A stretch of 64,000 nt of DNA from JACSRF01 sp964504445 (GTDB taxonomy: Bacteria; Chloroflexota; Anaerolineae; Promineifilales; Promineifilaceae). The notes under the pieces were generated by a model, which had not been told where the DNA came from, ran no database searches, and saw only the letters and a program-made list of their open reading frames with translations. Position 1 is the first letter of the stretch. The number at the start of each line of letters is the position of its first letter. Shown here in pieces: positions 62,685 to 64,000 of this stretch. The stretch is taken from positions 1 to 64,000 of the forward strand of contig CAZDEO010000003.1 in assembly GCA_964504445.1 (NCBI GenBank), read 5' to 3'. A program made the translations under genes and the position numbers.

Positions 62685-63707
62685 CTAGTGGGGAGGTGTG
62701 TCTACATTTTCCAGCCACTCTTCCACAATTTGAATGCCTAAAACCGGGGCATAGATATTGCGCGTGGTAGAAATGTCTGTGTGGCCCAAAAATTCTTGCA
62801 CCACCTCCAAAGGCATGCCAGCACGTAACAGCTGTGTTGCCCGGTAATGGCGAAAATCATGAGCTGAAAGGTTATCATGTAGCTGTAGTGCCTTTACAGC
62901 TTTTTTAACCACGTTGTGAGCGGCAGTGGTGGAAAGGCGCGCATTTTTGGCGTTGCGGCTGTGGGAGATGAAGAGTGCTGGGTTGGCATCGTCCCGTTCA
63001 GCCAGATATGCACGAATGGCTGGCCCGGCATAATCGCGAATATGTAGCGTCCGCGGCTTATTGCCCTTGCCTGTTATTGTGGCGAATTTCGCGTAACCGT
63101 TGTCCACGTTGCTGCGATTCAAACTGACCACTTCAGATATGCGGGCAGCCGTGGCGTAGAGCACTTGCACCAACGCCCGGTCACGAAGCAGTGAAAGGCG
63201 ACGATTGTAGCTGTCGTTTTGCTGGGGAAGGGGGAGATTTTCGTAATAGGCTATTATTTGGGGAATGGCTTGCCGTGCCTCATCCATATCAATTACCATT
63301 TCGGCCTGGTTGCGCTCTAGCGGACGGCGGGCCAACTGGCGTTGTAGCTTGCCCAGTTGGATGGTTTCGGGCAGGGCGTCGATGCCGTCAAGATAGTTCA
63401 AATAGCCCATGAGCGCAGCCAGGTAGGTTGTTGTCGTGGATTTAGCGCGGTTAGCCAGCAGCCAGGTGCGGAAGTTGAGAATTACGGCCGTATCCAAGTT
63501 TGCCGGCGAAAGTGGCCACTCAGTATCTAGACTGTAGTCGAGACGGCCAAAATGCTGCAACCAGTCTGCAAACAGGCGCAAACCAGAGCGATACGTTGTT
63601 TCTGTTTTGGCGCTGTGAATACCCGCTTCCAATAAAAAACTGGTTTCATGCAGCCAGGCCGGCTTGGCGGGAAACGGCCGTTTTGAAAGAGGTAAAACCT
63701 GTGGCAT
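62685..63707 (-). CDS. tyrosine recombinase/integrase (XerC/D-like)
   Basis: 340 residues. The SAM-like N-domain (~15-110: FLLEAGIHSAKTETTYRSGLRLFADWL) and the catalytic domain carry Arg in ATAARISEVVSLNRSNV, Lys in ITGKGNKPRTLHI, the His-x-x-Arg pair in LSAHDFRHYRATQLLR, His in EFLGHTDIST and the nucleophile Tyr in TTRNIYAPVLG. It could be a chromosome-dimer resolvase or the integrase of a small element; no phage genes lie nearby. GGAGGTG lies nine bases before the ATG. An 11-bp inverted repeat lies 49 bases upstream. Confidence 0.9.
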   Translation of the reverse strand: MPQVLPLSKRPFPAKPAWLHETSFLLEAGIHSAKTETTYRSGLRLFADWLQHFGRLDYSLDTEWPLSPANLDTAVILNFRTWLLANRAKSTTTTYLAALMGYLNYLDGIDALPETIQLGKLQRQLARRPLERNQAEMVIDMDEARQAIPQIIAYYENLPLPQQNDSYNRRLSLLRDRALVQVLYATAARISEVVSLNRSNVDNGYAKFATITGKGNKPRTLHIRDYAGPAIRAYLAERDDANPALFISHSRNAKNARLSTTAAHNVVKKAVKALQLHDNLSAHDFRHYRATQLLRAGMPLEVVQEFLGHTDISTTRNIYAPVLGIQIVEEWLENVDTPPH

Positions 63708-63755
63708 TTGGACAACACCTCCGGGGTGGGCAAGGTCAAGATAAGATACACCCGA

Positions 63756-63791
63756 TTATACTTAAGCTAAGTTACATTAACTTAAGTATAA
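63756..63791. promoter_or_regulatory. 11-bp inverted repeat upstream of the recombinase gene
   Basis: TTATACTTAAG (63756-63766) and CTTAAGTATAA (63781-63791), perfect arms with a 14-bp spacer. On the minus strand the distal arm ends in TATAAT, a possible -10 box for the recombinase. It could be an operator, a promoter dyad or a recombination core; XerC/D sites have 11-bp arms, but their spacer is 6-8 bp. Confidence 0.5.
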
Positions 63792-63921
63792 CCACTCTGG
63801 CCCAAAAATCAACCACCTGAAAATTTGATTGCCCCTCGTTTGCCCATTTCGTCCGCTAACATTTTGTGCTATGCTGAAAGAATATTATTTAGTTCTTTTT
63901 TTATCTTTAAATGAGGGAATC

Positions 63922-64000
63922 ATGACAACAAAATACGGTTCAGAAAAAGGTCAATCCTTAGTAGAATATGGCCTTGTTTTGGTTTTAGTAGCCATTGTAA
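63922..64000 (+). CDS. Flp/Fap-type pilin, 5' part only
   Basis: The frame from ATG 63922 (GAGGG seven bases upstream) continues past the window end. The 26 visible residues are MTTKYGSEKGQSLVEYGLVL followed by VLVAIV. The GQSLVEY segment before a hydrophobic helix is the class III prepilin signature cleaved by the Tad prepilin peptidase. It should be the major subunit of a Tad/Flp pilus, with its assembly genes to the right of the window. A weak extended -10 (TGCTATGCT, -10 at 63870-63875) lies about 47 bases upstream. Confidence 0.8.
   Translation, partial: MTTKYGSEKGQSLVEYGLVLVLVAIV

Larger units (their letters stand above)
1..64000. repeat. dispersed highly iterated palindrome ACGGCCGT
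   Basis: Hand-counted about 105 copies across the window, on average one per 600 bp, often as (A/C)ACGGCCGTT. Copies lie mostly inside genes in all frames (read as Thr-Ala-Val, Asn/Asp-Gly-Arg or Arg-Pro) and some between genes, for example 48847-48854. It is absent from the ISL3 element and from the CNNM/CorC pair, and rare in most of the giant gene 38.1-45.0 kb. Confidence 0.85.

Noticed and set aside
62685..63707. Prophage or integrative element anchored by the tyrosine recombinase
   Set aside because: Neighbouring genes are ordinary chromosomal functions with many ACGGCCGT copies; no phage genes, attachment duplications or tRNA were found.
1..64000. tRNA, rRNA or CRISPR loci
   Set aside because: No cloverleaf, rRNA-like or evenly spaced repeat array was seen. 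The only tandem array (8449-8700) is coding and contiguous, without spacers.

Overview
The window looks like a chromosomal segment of a Chloroflexota bacterium, probably of the Anaerolineae / Ardenticatenales type (inferred). Pointers are giant secreted beta-repeat proteins, a SARP/BTAD-AAA-TPR regulator, an FhaA/FHA gene pair, PHA-phasin, GDH and carbon-metabolism genes, many sigma70-like promoters, and several genes that appear to be transcribed without a leader. No rRNA, tRNA or CRISPR array was seen. A striking base-level trait is the 8-bp palindrome ACGGCCGT, hand-counted about 105 times in 64 kb against 1-2 expected by chance.

Layout. 1-13.5 kb (+ strand): the end of a Calx-beta-like exoprotein, a small cytoplasmic protein, an FG-GAP repeat surface protein and a 3520-residue secreted multidomain protein. 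13.7-22.2 kb: central metabolism, with a glutamate-dehydrogenase/CBS fusion, HAD hydrolase, phasin, an FAD amine oxidase-like protein, transketolase, ribulose-phosphate epimerase and class II aldolase. 22.32-23.72 kb: a complete ISL3-family insertion sequence with an exact 8-bp target duplication, sitting in the 5' region of the next operon. 23.7-27.5 kb: a cysteine-less lipoamide-dehydrogenase-like flavoprotein, an OmpR-type response regulator, a histidine kinase and a lone receiver protein. 27.5-37.7 kb: priA, a membrane protein, acyl-CoA dehydrogenase, yggT/yggS, a lipoprotein sugar dehydrogenase, dtd, an rmlA-like nucleotidyltransferase and a polytopic membrane protein. 37.9-48.6 kb (- strand): a module of SARP regulator, small protein and 2384-residue surface protein. 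49-52 kb: two CNNM/CorC-type membrane proteins in tandem. 52-64 kb: M32 and M24 peptidases, a phosphorylase-like protein, selD, two FHA proteins, an SDR, hpt, an ABC exporter, a tyrosine recombinase and the start of a Flp-type pilin gene.

The most notable gene is selD. An in-frame TGA at codon 18, where the catalytic Cys/Sec belongs, is followed nine bases later by a perfect 8-bp stem with a 3-nt loop, a good bacterial SECIS candidate. This selD is therefore very likely itself a selenoprotein, and its N-terminus would be missed by ordinary gene calling.

Two loci (0.6-2.9 kb and 45.2-37.9 kb) share one design: a small protein of a common family (motif Y..YL.R.W.D.E) directly upstream of, or overlapping, a large exoprotein. 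Three of the large exoproteins end in nearly the same tail (YLPLVVRP, YIPFVMRN, YLPVVVRP), a likely sorting or anchoring signal. A further theme is a set of intergenic hairpins built from short quasi-tandem units. Relatives of these are translated in two giant genes, and in one of them they encode the signal peptide.
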